Positions 20,654 to 27,633 of a stretch of 32,477 nt of DNA are shown here, piece by piece. The stretch spans positions 1 through 32,477 of IMG/VR virus record IMGVR_UViG_3300035698_008049. One strand, written 5' to 3'. Under the pieces are notes generated by a model. It did not search any database and was not told the origin of the DNA. It was given only the letters and a program-made list of their open reading frames with translations. Every line of letters starts with the position of its first letter. Position 1 is the stretch's first letter. The DNA comes from a virus. A program made the translations under genes and the position numbers.

Positions 20654-20937
20654 ATATAAATTAGTTATTTATTGTTCGGACTAGCTGTTACACTAGTCAT
20701 AGTAATATTTCGGACATCTGACCATTGATGCTATACTGAATCATTACTTAGTTTATATATTAATTAATAATATGTTTTTAGAGGGATATATGAGCGGTAT
20801 ATGTAGTGTCTCTATCCCTCTAATATTTTTAAAACCATAACCGGAAATATCTCCTGAATGCATTTTCCCCAATGCCTCCAGATAGATACCAGTTAACGGT
20901 TGGTATGTCTTTAATCTTATTTTGTTTCCATGATATA
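20654..20937 (-). other. gene-free stretch with several hairpins
   Basis: I see no gene in these 284 nt. They hold a hairpin GACTAG/CTAGTC (20679-20698) and an 11-bp stem TTAGAGGGATA/TATCCCTCTAA around a 24-nt loop (20779-20824). They also hold GCATT/AATGC (20861-20876), ATACCA/TGGTAT (20886-20906) and a repeated TTCGGAC. This may be an RNA leader or processing region in the transcript from the 21.4-kb promoter. Confidence 0.5.
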
Positions 20938-21126
20938 TTAAATTTCATACTGTTCAAGTTTTACTTTATCCGCGATTGCCTCTATTGCGTTCAATTTATT
21001 ATTTACTTTTTCATGTTGGTCGTCAGAGCCTAAAAAAATTAAATCACCTTCATCGTCTCTACTTACAGTCATTCCAAATTCTTCAGCTGTTTCAATTATT
21101 TCTTTTTCTGTTAAATTTTCCCACAT
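20938..21126 (-). CDS. small acidic protein, 62 aa
   Basis: The product starts MWENLTEKEIIETAEEFGMT, with a helical acidic N-terminus, then a beta-hairpin 'DDEGDLIFLGSDDQ' and a helix to the end. It overlaps the preceding gene by 16 nt. Its acidity would suit an inhibitor or DNA mimic, but there is no direct evidence. Confidence 0.55.
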   Translation of the reverse strand: MWENLTEKEIIETAEEFGMTVSRDDEGDLIFLGSDDQHEKVNNKLNAIEAIADKVKLEQYEI

Positions 21127-21263
21127 ACACTTAGAGTTTTAATCTCATTATTTATAAATGTAACTGAAACCATTTTTGCAGTTAGAATTCTAATCTTTTT
21201 GATATTGTTTCGTTGAATACATAGACGGTCTGCTATTCTTTTTTCTGTTGTTGTTAATGTCAT
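21111..21263 (-). CDS. small basic protein, 50 aa
   Basis: MTLTTTEKRIADRLCIQRNN is followed by 'IKKIRILTAKMVSVTFINNE' and ends 'LSVCGKI'. A possible helix-turn-helix-like start is followed by a beta segment. It overlaps the next gene. Too small for a family call. Confidence 0.55.
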   Translation of the reverse strand: MTLTTTEKRIADRLCIQRNNIKKIRILTAKMVSVTFINNEIKTLSVCGKI

Positions 21264-21265
21264 GT

Positions 21266-21367
21266 TTAATTGTTTATAAAATCCTCTAATTGGCGTTCTG
21301 CTTCATCTTCTTGTAATCCTATTTCCATCATTGCTTCCATTGCCATTTCCTCAAATAAAGAATCCAT
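21266..21367 (-). CDS. acidic microprotein, 33 aa, first gene after the 21.4-kb promoter
   Basis: MDSLFEEMAMEAMMEIGLQE-DEAERQLEDFINN is a single acidic, Met-rich amphipathic helix. It begins about 28 nt after the -10 box, so it has a very short leader. First position after a strong promoter suits a small early regulator. Unknown function. Confidence 0.55.
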   Translation of the reverse strand: MDSLFEEMAMEAMMEIGLQEDEAERQLEDFINN

Positions 21368-21394
21368 ATTATTTTTTTAATTACTTATATTTAT

Positions 21395-21423
21395 ATTATA
21401 TATTACTTTTTAAAAAATGTCAA
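21395..21423 (-). promoter_or_regulatory. strong sigma70-type promoter
   Basis: TTGACA (21418-21423) and TATAAT (21395-21400) are perfect, with a 17-nt spacer. The core is nearly identical to the promoters at 6961-6989 and 23124-23152. It overlaps the end of the 48-codon gene at 21403-21549. Confidence 0.85.
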
Positions 21424-21549
21424 GGTGGATAACTTTTCTTTTCTTTTTTTACATTTTGTACATATATTAGGAACTGTATTATTTTTAGTTCGCAGGATAT
21501 CAGGTGCCCAGTCATGTTTGCAAAATATTTGTTTAATTTTTTTTAACAT
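21403..21549 (-). CDS. zinc-binding microprotein, 48 aa
   Basis: MLKKIKQIFCKHDWAPDILR is followed by 'NICTKCKKRKEKLS'. The pattern C-x-H-x-W then CxxC is common in small phage and bacterial proteins of unknown role. Its last codons lie inside the promoter. Confidence 0.65.
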   Translation of the reverse strand: MLKKIKQIFCKHDWAPDILRTKNNTVPNICTKCKKRKEKLSTLTFFKK

Positions 21550-21598
21550 ATTTTATCTCATTTAAAATGTATTCAGCTAATTGCACTTGATAATAAAA

Positions 21599-21802
21599 TT
21601 ATTTAAGTATATTACCATTGTCAAAATCTAAACTATCCACTACTTGCCAACTAAAATCCACCCATGCTTGTCGTCTTATCTTTACACCATGTATTTCTTT
21701 TGTGGTATTCCAGAAATATTTCAACTCTCTTAATATGCTTGTTTTACTTATTTTTTTCATATATTTAGAAAGAACTTGGAGGTAATATTCAGTCTTGACC
21801 AT
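21599..21802 (-). CDS. small protein of unknown function, 67 aa
   Basis: The product is basic and aromatic ('ILRELKYFWNTTKEIHGVKI', 'RRQAWVDFSWQVVDSLDF') with an N-terminal helix. It follows the 3D-domain gene with a 32-nt gap. No family recognised. Confidence 0.5.
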   Translation of the reverse strand: MVKTEYYLQVLSKYMKKISKTSILRELKYFWNTTKEIHGVKIRRQAWVDFSWQVVDSLDFDNGNILK

Positions 21803-21834
21803 TTACTACCTCCCCATTCTTAACGTTTATTTTT

Positions 21835-22470
21835 TTATTCAATTATGCTTACTATTAAATTTTGTACTCCGAAATTCAATGCACGTTGCTTTTCATTTTT
21901 TGTCATTGCTATGTCTACCCTATTCTGATATCGTTTATTCATTCGATCTACTACTAGACATTGAAATGACCAATCACTGTTTGGCGCCTCAATTAGTAAT
22001 TCTGTTCCAAATTCTACGAAATTAGCGGCACACCTATTAAATCCTTGCTCAAGTGCTACACAAATATTTTCATTGTTTGCTGATATACAAGGCGTATCAT
22101 CTGTCTGATTCGGGTCACCTGCATTATATGCTGATACTTCTCTAATATCCTGTGATATGATAATATGCTGTTCTGGTTGCTCTTGTACTGTTGTTTCTAC
22201 CTCCTGTGCGTACACTGGGTTAATTATTTGCTGTGTATGTGATATTTGTTGCTTCATGTTATTATAATCTGTTAGATGCTCATGTATAGCTTGTAATGGA
22301 GATATCCAAGACACTATTACAAATACCATTATTAATTGAAATTTAACAAACCATTTAGACATTGCCTTTTCTCTGTTTGTTAGTGGTAAGTAATTACTTG
22401 ATTTTTGCATGATACTTCCAATAAATACTCTTCGTGTTTTGTTTGCTAGTTTTTGTTTAATGTTTTTCAT
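21835..22470 (-). CDS. membrane-anchored 3D-domain protein, putative peptidoglycan hydrolase
   Basis: The 211-residue protein has a cytoplasmic basic head, a membrane helix (residues 43-58), an extended linker (66-108) and a C-terminal 3D (double-psi barrel) domain. The three hallmark aspartates are in 'NQTDDTPC' (D124/D125), 'LVVDRMN' (D175) and 'NRVDIAM' (D186). Related domains occur in MltA lytic transglycosylases and cell-wall enzymes. It could act as a lysin or support infection through the wall. Extra Cys pairs suggest disulfides outside the membrane. Confidence 0.75.
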   Translation of the reverse strand: MKNIKQKLANKTRRVFIGSIMQKSSNYLPLTNREKAMSKWFVKFQLIMVFVIVSWISPLQAIHEHLTDYNNMKQQISHTQQIINPVYAQEVETTVQEQPEQHIIISQDIREVSAYNAGDPNQTDDTPCISANNENICVALEQGFNRCAANFVEFGTELLIEAPNSDWSFQCLVVDRMNKRYQNRVDIAMTKNEKQRALNFGVQNLIVSIIE

Positions 22471-22506
22471 TTTTTTTGTTTTTATTTTTAAATGTAAATT
22501 ATATTT

Positions 22507-22626
22507 TTATTTTGTTGTTATTATATGTAATGCATTTAGCCCATATACAGAATAATAATGTCTAGCCTCTTCTTCTGTTGCGTCTGTGTTGTCCATGATT
22601 GTTTTTATTGCTTCTGCCTTCGTCAT
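22507..22626 (-). CDS. microprotein, 39 aa
   Basis: MTKAEAIKTIMDNTDATEEE is followed by 'ARHYYSVYGLNALHIITTK'. Two predicted helices. The ATG follows TAAATAATAATTAT, the same leader as the next gene upstream. Unknown function. Confidence 0.6.
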   Translation of the reverse strand: MTKAEAIKTIMDNTDATEEEARHYYSVYGLNALHIITTK

Positions 22627-22633
22627 ATAATTA

Positions 22634-22903
22634 TTATTTAGATTTTTTAACTAGCATATATTTTGGAGATAGTTTTTGAATTAATAATTGTAATATACGT
22701 TTACTAACAACTGATTCTAATCTGCTAGTTAATTCTTGATAGTCTTGTAACTCGTCTGGATCAATTCTGTTTCCTGCTTGTGAAGTTAAACAGTCTATTG
22801 ATTCTTCAATATGTCTTACTAGATATTGTATATCATTATGATCAGGAGTAATAATTTCAGCGACTTCTTTTTTGTCTTTAAGTTTTTGTTCTTTGTTTAC
22901 CAT
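22634..22903 (-). CDS. small helical protein, 89 aa
   Basis: The product (MVNKEQKLKDKKEVAEIITP...) is helical with a central 'IQYLVRHIEESIDCLTSQAG' helix and a basic end. I chose the ATG at 22903 because it follows TAAATAATAATTAT exactly as at 22626. The alternative start at 22924 adds seven residues. No family recognised. Confidence 0.6.
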   Translation of the reverse strand: MVNKEQKLKDKKEVAEIITPDHNDIQYLVRHIEESIDCLTSQAGNRIDPDELQDYQELTSRLESVVSKRILQLLIQKLSPKYMLVKKSK

Positions 22904-22936
22904 ATAATTATTATTTACTTTCATTTAGACTATTTA

Positions 22937-23092
22937 TTAATAATGTTTAACTCCTGTTATTTCTTGACATTCTTCAACTGAATATCCTTTCTTTCTTAAT
23001 TTTTGTAACTCTTTTGCATGTGCATTTTTATTTAATCCAAGTTGTAAGTTTCCATTTAAATCAATGTATTCTGTTCTTTTTAAATTTGTCAT
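22937..23092 (-). CDS. small HTH-like protein, 51 aa, first gene after the 23.1-kb promoter
   Basis: MTNLKRTEYIDLNGNLQLGL continues 'NKNAHAKELQKLRKKGYSVE' and 'ECQEITGVKHY'. The C-terminal part (LRKKGYSVEECQEITGV) has helix-turn-helix character. A position right after a strong promoter suits an early regulator, for instance an autorepressor. Confidence 0.6.
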   Translation of the reverse strand: MTNLKRTEYIDLNGNLQLGLNKNAHAKELQKLRKKGYSVEECQEITGVKHY

Positions 23093-23123
23093 ATGTTTTC
23101 TTTTCTTATTTACTTATATATAT

Positions 23124-23152
23124 ATTATATAGTATATATAAGAAAATGTCAA
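23124..23152 (-). promoter_or_regulatory. strong sigma70-type promoter
   Basis: TTGACA (23147-23152), a 17-nt spacer and TATAAT (23124-23129) are all consensus. A second TTGACA lies about 12 nt further upstream (near 23164-23169) without its own good -10 box. This promoter starts the early region after the terminator of the virion operon. Confidence 0.85.
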
Positions 23153-23351
23153 GCGTTTTTAGTGTCAATAAAACCTTGATTTTAAAGGATTATATTATAT
23201 ATGTGAAAGTTATCCCCCTTTTTAAGTATATTTTTTAAAAGTTATCCCCAGTTTTCACATGTTATACACTTGATAGTTTTAATAATTTAATATATAATAT
23301 ATCACAAATCAAATTTAAATCGCTTAGAATCGCTTGTATTTAGTATAAAAT
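23153..23351. other. gene-free AT-rich stretch, possible origin
   Basis: I see no gene. The stretch has two GTTATCCCC sites on the plus strand (near 23218 and 23250) and a GTTATACACT near 23262. These differ from the DnaA box TTATCCACA by about two bases. It also has a long A/T run (23279-23301) and a tandem AATCGCTT spaced by 11 nt (23319-23336). That tandem is part of a 23-nt sequence shared with 14705-14727. Confidence 0.4.
23310..23332 (+). repeat. 23-nt sequence shared with 14705-14727
   Basis: CAAATTTAAA, T, CGCTTAGAATCG. It matches the minus strand at 14705-14727 in 22 of 23 positions. Both sites lie outside genes. Confidence 0.8.
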
Positions 23352-23377
23352 AAAAAAAACCACCTATTTCTAGGTGG
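23352..23377 (-). terminator. rho-independent terminator of the virion operon
   Basis: On the minus strand CCACCTA, loop GAAA, TAGGTGG is followed at once by eight T. It lies about 28 nt after the holin-like gene stop and closes the 9-kb late operon. Confidence 0.9.
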
Positions 23378-23405
23378 AAAAGTAAGTTTTTTCAATGACT
23401 TTGTA

Positions 23406-23609
23406 CTATTTTTTTTTCGTTTTTTTGCTACCAAGCATAAGACTTCCAAATGGAACTCCTTTAACTCCATAATAATAGCCAATAACTAACGTTGCAAGTG
23501 ATTGTAGTAATCTAGATCCTACTTGAGTTACCTCAGGTATGAATAGACTAACTATAGCACCTCCTACGATTAGAATAGCTAAGATTGATTGTGTTAATTC
23601 TTTTGTCAT
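23406..23609 (-). CDS. holin-like small membrane protein, 67 aa
   Basis: Two hydrophobic segments (about residues 8-26 and 34-52) and a strongly basic C-terminus 'GSKKTKKK' fit the class of small phage holins. Its place right after a peptidase gene and before the late terminator supports a lysis role. Sequence alone does not prove it. Confidence 0.55.
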   Translation of the reverse strand: MTKELTQSILAILIVGGAIVSLFIPEVTQVGSRLLQSLATLVIGYYYGVKGVPFGSLMLGSKKTKKK

Positions 23610-23610
23610 A

Positions 23611-24615
23611 TTATTGTATTAATACGAGTGGTCTGCCTAGTGGATACGTATCCATTTCAATGACGGATATTGTTTCTACTTGGGACCAATCGGTTTTTAA
23701 ATTATTGTCATTTGAATATTTTGCTAAACCTAAAATAGGTGCAACCATATTAAAATGTTGTTCGTCATAAAATGCACGCCTAATGCCTTTCATGTCTATT
23801 AGATACACGGTTGAACTACCGTTTGTTTTAACTAATTTCATTTTTTTTACTTTTAAAATATATAAATATCCACTTGGATAATAATTTTCTTCATCTAATG
23901 TTACACTCTTAATATATGGTTCATAACTATCAAATATTTGTTTAGTTAATGATTGTATTCGTGTCACTGCATGGTTATATCCTCTATCTTTTGGTTTATA
24001 GAATAACCCAGTGTCATTCTTATACCATGCACATACATATACTTGAATAGGTCCATATTTCAAAGCATCCTTCATATCTTTTCGGTATATTGCTTCGTAT
24101 CCAATACTGAATCGTTCTTTGAATTCTTTTCCTAGTTTTAGTAATTCTTCTGGTATTTCTTTATAATAATCTTCCCATACAAAAACTGGTGTTCGTTGTC
24201 TGCTCGGATAACTCCATTTACTTTCAGGAATTAAACCATAATTAACTATTGTTTTAGCAACCTTTCTTCCTGTGTTTCCTTGTTTTGTTGTGTTTGATAA
24301 TTTAGCGATAAATCTATCAGAAAAATTAAGTTCCCCATCTTGAAAATATCCATTATCTTCTAACCATTTAATATCTTCTTTTGAAATATTTCCATGCTTT
24401 AAATGATATTTAAATATTATCTCAATCACATTAATTGCTGAAAAACTTACACATGCCATAGTATCAAAATATATTCCAATTTGCATTTCAGTAATTGGTA
24501 TATATTCAATATAATTTCCATTTGACGATAGAATTGTTTTTACTAGTTTAGTGTTGCCTCCAAAAATATAATCATCTTCTTTAGCATGTTCTATAATTAA
24601 TCCAGAGTTTTTCAT
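23611..24615 (-). CDS. papain-like (C1-type) cysteine peptidase, possible lysis or tail enzyme
   Basis: The 334-residue protein has a likely nucleophile in 'DTMACVSFSAINVIE' (C55), an active-site His in 'RGYNHAVTRIQ' (H215) and an Asp in 'IFDSYEPY' (D229). A Gln before C55 (Q45) could form the oxyanion hole. Residues 262-334 are a separate piece with 'STVYLIDMKGIRRAF' and 'MDTYPLGRPL'. I associate this pattern with the C-termini of Patescibacteria surface proteins. The gene lies between the fibre genes and the holin-like gene, so it may cut peptidoglycan peptides or a host surface protein. Confidence 0.65.
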   Translation of the reverse strand: MKNSGLIIEHAKEDDYIFGGNTKLVKTILSSNGNYIEYIPITEMQIGIYFDTMACVSFSAINVIEIIFKYHLKHGNISKEDIKWLEDNGYFQDGELNFSDRFIAKLSNTTKQGNTGRKVAKTIVNYGLIPESKWSYPSRQRTPVFVWEDYYKEIPEELLKLGKEFKERFSIGYEAIYRKDMKDALKYGPIQVYVCAWYKNDTGLFYKPKDRGYNHAVTRIQSLTKQIFDSYEPYIKSVTLDEENYYPSGYLYILKVKKMKLVKTNGSSTVYLIDMKGIRRAFYDEQHFNMVAPILGLAKYSNDNNLKTDWSQVETISVIEMDTYPLGRPLVLIQ

Positions 24616-24622
24616 ATGTGTT

Positions 24623-25099
24623 CTAGTTAATTGTAAGTGTCCAATCTACTGTTAGTGATTCTGTGTTTGATTTAACAATTCCAGTTGGCACATTTAATAA
24701 TACCCTACTTAATAATATTCCGCTATCTACACTTGCAGTTCCATTTGAATATATTGCCGCTTCTTTAAATGTTCCGTCTGTTTCAGTTGCTGAGAAAAAT
24801 CCAGTGACGTATCCAATTATTCCTGAATTAGTTCTACTTGCCACTTGGTTTCGATATGTTTCTGCTACGAGGGACGTGTCACCATTTGCTGGTGCAGTGT
24901 CACCTGTTCCAAGTGCTATATAATTAACTAGAGGGTCATCTGTTGGAGTTACATTTGTTAGATTATTTGCAATCATTGTTCGTCCAACTGTTGGAATTAT
25001 ATTTTTAAATTCATATACTCGTTTTATTTTATTTGTTTTTGCATCTCTAATTGTGAAAGTATATGTTCCAGTTAAAGACGCATTTTCGTATTTTTTCAT
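24623..25099 (-). CDS. tail fibre or baseplate-associated protein, 158 aa
   Basis: The product has 'IPTVGRTMIANNL', 'NYIALGTGDTAPANGDTSLV' and 'FKEAAIYSNG', and ends in 'ESLTVDWTLTIN'. This set of short motifs is typical of phage tail-fibre-associated proteins. The fold is all beta. It lies directly after the glycine-rich fibre gene. Confidence 0.7.
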   Translation of the reverse strand: MKKYENASLTGTYTFTIRDAKTNKIKRVYEFKNIIPTVGRTMIANNLTNVTPTDDPLVNYIALGTGDTAPANGDTSLVAETYRNQVASRTNSGIIGYVTGFFSATETDGTFKEAAIYSNGTASVDSGILLSRVLLNVPTGIVKSNTESLTVDWTLTIN

Positions 25100-25100
25100 A

Positions 25101-26096
25101 TTAATTTATAGTTATATCTAGTTCATGTACTTTACCGACATTTCCATCTTGCCCATCTGTTGCATTTACAGTTCCGCCAGTTGCGCCTTTTAGTCCTTTT
25201 GTTCCTGCAACTATGCTCGTGGTAATCGTGGTTTTTTCAATATACATTACAATGATTACCCCTCCATTTCCACCTGCTCCTCCTCCGCCTACTCCACCTG
25301 TTGTTGCTGTTCCACCGTTTCCTCCATCTCCCCCAATTGCTTCAATTTCTATTTCAGTTATTATTTTCGCGGATACAAATACACATCCCCCTGACGCTCC
25401 CGCTCCTCCACCACCTCCACCATTTTCTCCATTTGAACTTCCACCAGATGCTCCAGATGCTCCAGATGGAGAAACCTGATATCTAATAAGGCCACTGCTA
25501 TTAAATTCAAATAGATTTACTGCTTCAGTGTATGTTTTTACATTTCCTTTGAATTCTGTTTTTGATGCTCCTGCTCCTCCGCTTGCACTACTTCCTGCCC
25601 CACTTACTGGATCTCCACTATCTCCTCCATCATTTGAATTTTGTAATCCTAACGCAACTTGAACAGTTCCATCATTTCCAGCATTTCCTACTTGATTATA
25701 TGCAGTAACTCTTGATGCTCCTGCTTCACCTGGCAATGGAATAGGTAATGTTCCAGTACTATATGGCGTTGCCCCAGCTGAACCTCCACCACCACTTACT
25801 AGCCCATTTGCAACTGTCCCATTTCCTCCATCTCCACCATTTGATGATATTTTTCCAGTTCCTGTTCTAGTTAATGTATCTCGGACATATATACGAAACC
25901 CTCCTGGGTTTAGTGTTATACCTGTATTTATTGTTAAATTTTCATAATACATATCCCGAGTGAGAGTTGTATTTGAAGAAATAACTACATCACCATCTGA
26001 TCCATCTCCGAATAGATGCACTAAAGTTATTTTAAAATTTTCATTTAGCTCAGATGCAAGTATTTTGCTTCCAGCGGTTAATGTGTTTAAACTCAT
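25101..26096 (-). CDS. glycine-rich tail fibre / receptor-binding protein
   Basis: The 331-residue protein starts 'MSLNTLTAGSKILASELNEN', a common opening of phage fibre proteins. A beta-helical part with 'YYENLTINTGITLNPGGFRI' follows. Long glycine-rich runs (about residues 84-295) have patterns such as 'GASGGSSNGENGGGGGGAG', which can fold as polyglycine-II bundles. It probably forms the host-binding tip. The matching proline-rich frames on the other strand are shadows. Confidence 0.75.
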   Translation of the reverse strand: MSLNTLTAGSKILASELNENFKITLVHLFGDGSDGDVVISSNTTLTRDMYYENLTINTGITLNPGGFRIYVRDTLTRTGTGKISSNGGDGGNGTVANGLVSGGGGSAGATPYSTGTLPIPLPGEAGASRVTAYNQVGNAGNDGTVQVALGLQNSNDGGDSGDPVSGAGSSASGGAGASKTEFKGNVKTYTEAVNLFEFNSSGLIRYQVSPSGASGASGGSSNGENGGGGGGAGASGGCVFVSAKIITEIEIEAIGGDGGNGGTATTGGVGGGGAGGNGGVIIVMYIEKTTITTSIVAGTKGLKGATGGTVNATDGQDGNVGKVHELDITIN

Positions 26097-26105
26097 ATTT
26101 TTTTA

Positions 26106-27632
26106 TTATTCATAATAAGTTGAATCATACGTTCCTTCTCTTTCATTTGCATTTGGTGTTGCTGGGCCATATACCCAATCAACATCATAGTCTAATGCCT
26201 GTGCAGTAAACCCCTCCGCAATCGTTGATGATTCTATTTGTAAATTGTGTTCTGTTTCAGATGTCACTGTTTCTTCAACACTTGCTGATTCTTGGAAGTC
26301 TGCAATTAAATCAATTACTTCATTTTCATCTATTTCAATTTTTTTATTTTCTGCGGTCAATGTTCGTTGTAAATATTCAATAATTCCGAATGTTTTAGTT
26401 GTTACTAATTGAACATTGTATATAAATTTATCTGATGTCCACATTTTAGTTGTTACCCTATTTATTAAAAAAGATTCATCTATTCCATGTGCATCTGAAG
26501 TTATTGTTATTCTCTGTCCCGCTTTAAGACCATCATTGTATGTACTAAAACTTCCTTCATTTAATGTATTTTTATAAGAACCTAATTCTGATTCTGCTCG
26601 TTCTCTTGCCCCAGATCTTGTTTTAATTGTCTTATCAATTATTAAGTATTCATACTGCCCACTTCCTCCTTCAGCTGTTGCCATTGCATTAATTGCTGAA
26701 TTATTTGCTACCTTAACCCTAACAGGGAAAAATGGATTTCCTACTAGTTTCAATGTTGCCCCAGCGCTTGGTTTATCTGTTTCTTTAAATTTGAAAAGTT
26801 CTTGTTGAAAATTCCATAATACATCATGGTCATCTGGTAAATTTAAACCATCTACCCCAATATCCAACGGGTTTCCTGTTAATGTTGCGGTTAACCCACT
26901 TGAAAATCTATATCCAATATTAAAAATTATTTGCGTTCCATCTGCCTCCCTACTTGATGTTAGCGTTTCACCAATAGCCTCTCCGCCTCTTACATATACT
27001 ATATTTCTTACCTGACTATTATCCCTTCGTATCTGTAAACTATTTGTATTGTAACTTCCATCAGTGTCGATTATATTGAATGGTGCTGGGGTTGATGTTT
27101 TTGAATTGAAATTTACATCCCTGTCGTAATCAATAAACCAATCATACCCAATTAAGTCTGCTAAATTCTCAAAGACTTTAGAAACTGGTAAATAATTTGC
27201 CGAATAATAATCTATTGTTACCGGCGCATTTACATTGTTAATTGTGATATTATCTCCAATAAGATATTCAGAAAATATATCTGAAATTATTTCATCTACT
27301 GTTTTATTTTCCCAAGTATCAGTCACTAACCTTCTATCAAGTAATCTAGTGTAATCATTACACTCTAAATCGTAATTTAAAATACCATAGGAATCTAATT
27401 TTTGTGAAAACCTAGTTATTATTCCACCAAATATTTTAGTTCCATTTCTAGTTATTATTACCTCATTTCCTATTGTTGGTGTATAATTTAATATACTTCC
27501 GCCTGCTGTGACTTTTGAGATTGTGAAATTACATCTATCAACTTGACGAGTTAATATATTTTCAATAGATAAACTATTTTCTTTTACAAAGCTAGTTTTA
27601 TTTTCTCCTTTAATTGTAATTATTATCGCCAT
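26106..27632 (-). CDS. tail hub / baseplate protein (gpD-like)
   Basis: The 508-residue protein begins with a beta-rich region ('NILTRQVDRCNFTISKV'). It then has 'VFENLADLIGYDWFIDYDRD', a pattern found in gpD/gp27-like hub proteins that cap the tail tube. It follows the tape measure gene, where siphophages encode the distal tail and hub proteins. The C-terminal part is extended with a coiled piece. The exact structural role is inferred. Confidence 0.65.
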   Translation of the reverse strand: MAIIITIKGENKTSFVKENSLSIENILTRQVDRCNFTISKVTAGGSILNYTPTIGNEVIITRNGTKIFGGIITRFSQKLDSYGILNYDLECNDYTRLLDRRLVTDTWENKTVDEIISDIFSEYLIGDNITINNVNAPVTIDYYSANYLPVSKVFENLADLIGYDWFIDYDRDVNFNSKTSTPAPFNIIDTDGSYNTNSLQIRRDNSQVRNIVYVRGGEAIGETLTSSREADGTQIIFNIGYRFSSGLTATLTGNPLDIGVDGLNLPDDHDVLWNFQQELFKFKETDKPSAGATLKLVGNPFFPVRVKVANNSAINAMATAEGGSGQYEYLIIDKTIKTRSGARERAESELGSYKNTLNEGSFSTYNDGLKAGQRITITSDAHGIDESFLINRVTTKMWTSDKFIYNVQLVTTKTFGIIEYLQRTLTAENKKIEIDENEVIDLIADFQESASVEETVTSETEHNLQIESSTIAEGFTAQALDYDVDWVYGPATPNANEREGTYDSTYYE

Positions 27633-27633
27633 G

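Noticed and set aside
20779-20824. Rho-independent terminator at the 11-bp stem
   Set aside because: The loop is 24 nt and there is no U-run after the stem on the transcribed strand.
25213-25486. Proline-rich plus-strand frames opposite the fibre gene
   Set aside because: They are the complement of the glycine codons of the fibre gene and have no start signals or phage context.
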